Positions 63,636 through 64,000 of a DNA stretch of 64,000 bases are shown here, piece after piece. How positions within the stretch are numbered: the first letter of the stretch is position 1; every line of letters begins with the position of its first letter. The stretch lies in NCBI RefSeq assembly GCF_000473105.1, contig NZ_AXBB01000004.1, positions 244,504 to 308,503 on the forward strand, written 5' to 3'. Position numbers and translations under genes: made by a program. The notes beneath the pieces are model-generated. The model had not been told where the DNA came from. It did not search any database and was given only the letters and a program-made list of their open reading frames with translations. The stretch is from Phaeobacter inhibens DSM 16374. GTDB taxonomy: Bacteria; Pseudomonadota; Alphaproteobacteria; Rhodobacterales; Rhodobacteraceae.

Positions 63636-64000
63636 CCGGTTTTTTGCTGGTTTTTTTGGATTGTGACTCGTTTTGGATTTGGGTTGGTCTGTGGATATGT
63701 TGTGCGAGTCTGTGGGTAAGTGTGATTTGGGTGTCTTTGCGGGGGAGTTCTGGCGGTGATGGGGTGGATTTCGGGTCAGAGGTACTGACTTTGTTGTGGT
63801 TTAAGTAGTTGATTTAATTGGATTATATGTTTTTCTCTCGGGAAACTTTGCTTTTCTGTCATTTTGGTGTTGCGGCCATCGGTAACTCGCCTTAGAACCC
63901 CCTTCACCGGCGGCGCTGAGGCGCTACTGAGACACACCGGACGGGACGGCGGGGACGCTGGATTGGATGGGAAACACGGCGGAGAGGCGCTGGGACGGGC
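63636..64000. other. G/T-rich gene-free end of the window
   Basis: On the plus strand 48 of the 60 bases in 63661-63720 are G or T, a strong strand skew. It begins with a T-rich run (GGTTTTTTGCTGGTTTTTTT) right after the oxidoreductase stop, perhaps a weak terminator. After 63890 the composition returns to GC-rich. The final 100 bases could be the leader of a stable-RNA operon, but I cannot confirm it. No gene is supported. Confidence 0.35.

Noticed and set aside
1..64000. CRISPR array, insertion sequence or prophage
   Set aside because: I saw no regularly spaced direct repeats, no transposase-like protein and no phage structural gene cluster; the single tail-spike-like gene is isolated.

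Overview
This window reads as chromosome from an alphaproteobacterium of the Rhodobacterales, most likely the marine Roseobacter group. The grounds are high GC, class I lysyl-tRNA synthetase, a gene-end fusion of the diaphorase subunits of an NAD-linked formate dehydrogenase, and several protein families typical of that group. I worked by reading alone, so family names rest on motif recognition and carry graded confidence.

Layout. 0-8 kb: end of an L,D-transpeptidase, a LbtU-type outer-membrane protein, thioredoxin 2, a row of three tiny look-alike membrane proteins, an AT-richer YaaC-like gene cut by a stop codon, ettA and nadD. 8-17 kb: a DMT exporter, dacB, an acetyltransferase, a TerB-like protein, lysK, a large beta-helix protein and an outer-membrane protein. 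17-22 kb: small stress-type and membrane genes, then uvrB and an NDUFS4-type complex I accessory subunit. 22-32 kb: a 1,112-residue RTX metalloprotease, an ankyrin protein, an ABM-fold monooxygenase-like protein, a sterol desaturase-type enzyme, a methyltransferase and a MYG1-type protein.

31.9-36 kb holds the most unusual content. Two tandem MarR regulators sit between a leftward operon (EF-hand protein, cytochrome b561, a DUF1772/ABM chimera) and a leftward four-helix membrane protein fused to a ferredoxin-reductase domain, which is interrupted by an in-frame TAG. A near-palindromic 12-base core (ATAGC-N2-RCTAT) occurs before the EF-hand operon, before the first marR and before the reductase. 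Two inverted copies of a close relative precede the distant ABM gene at 28.2 kb. I infer a MarR-controlled membrane redox module.

36.4-46.2 kb is a siderophore system: a TonB-dependent receptor converging on a nine-gene operon (binding protein, two permeases, ATPase, siderophore-interacting reductase, ExbB, two ExbD, TonB). It carries its own energy-transduction genes. 46.5-53 kb: tRNA-Arg(TCT), an acetyltransferase, an ABC-F ATPase, a PRMT9-like arginine methyltransferase homologue and a chemoreceptor. 53.7-60 kb: two regulators and formate dehydrogenase (fused FdsGB, then FdsA). 60-63.6 kb: a DUF1330 gene divergent from a LysR gene, then an FMN/FAD oxidoreductase. The last 365 bases are strongly G/T-rich and hold no gene I can support.
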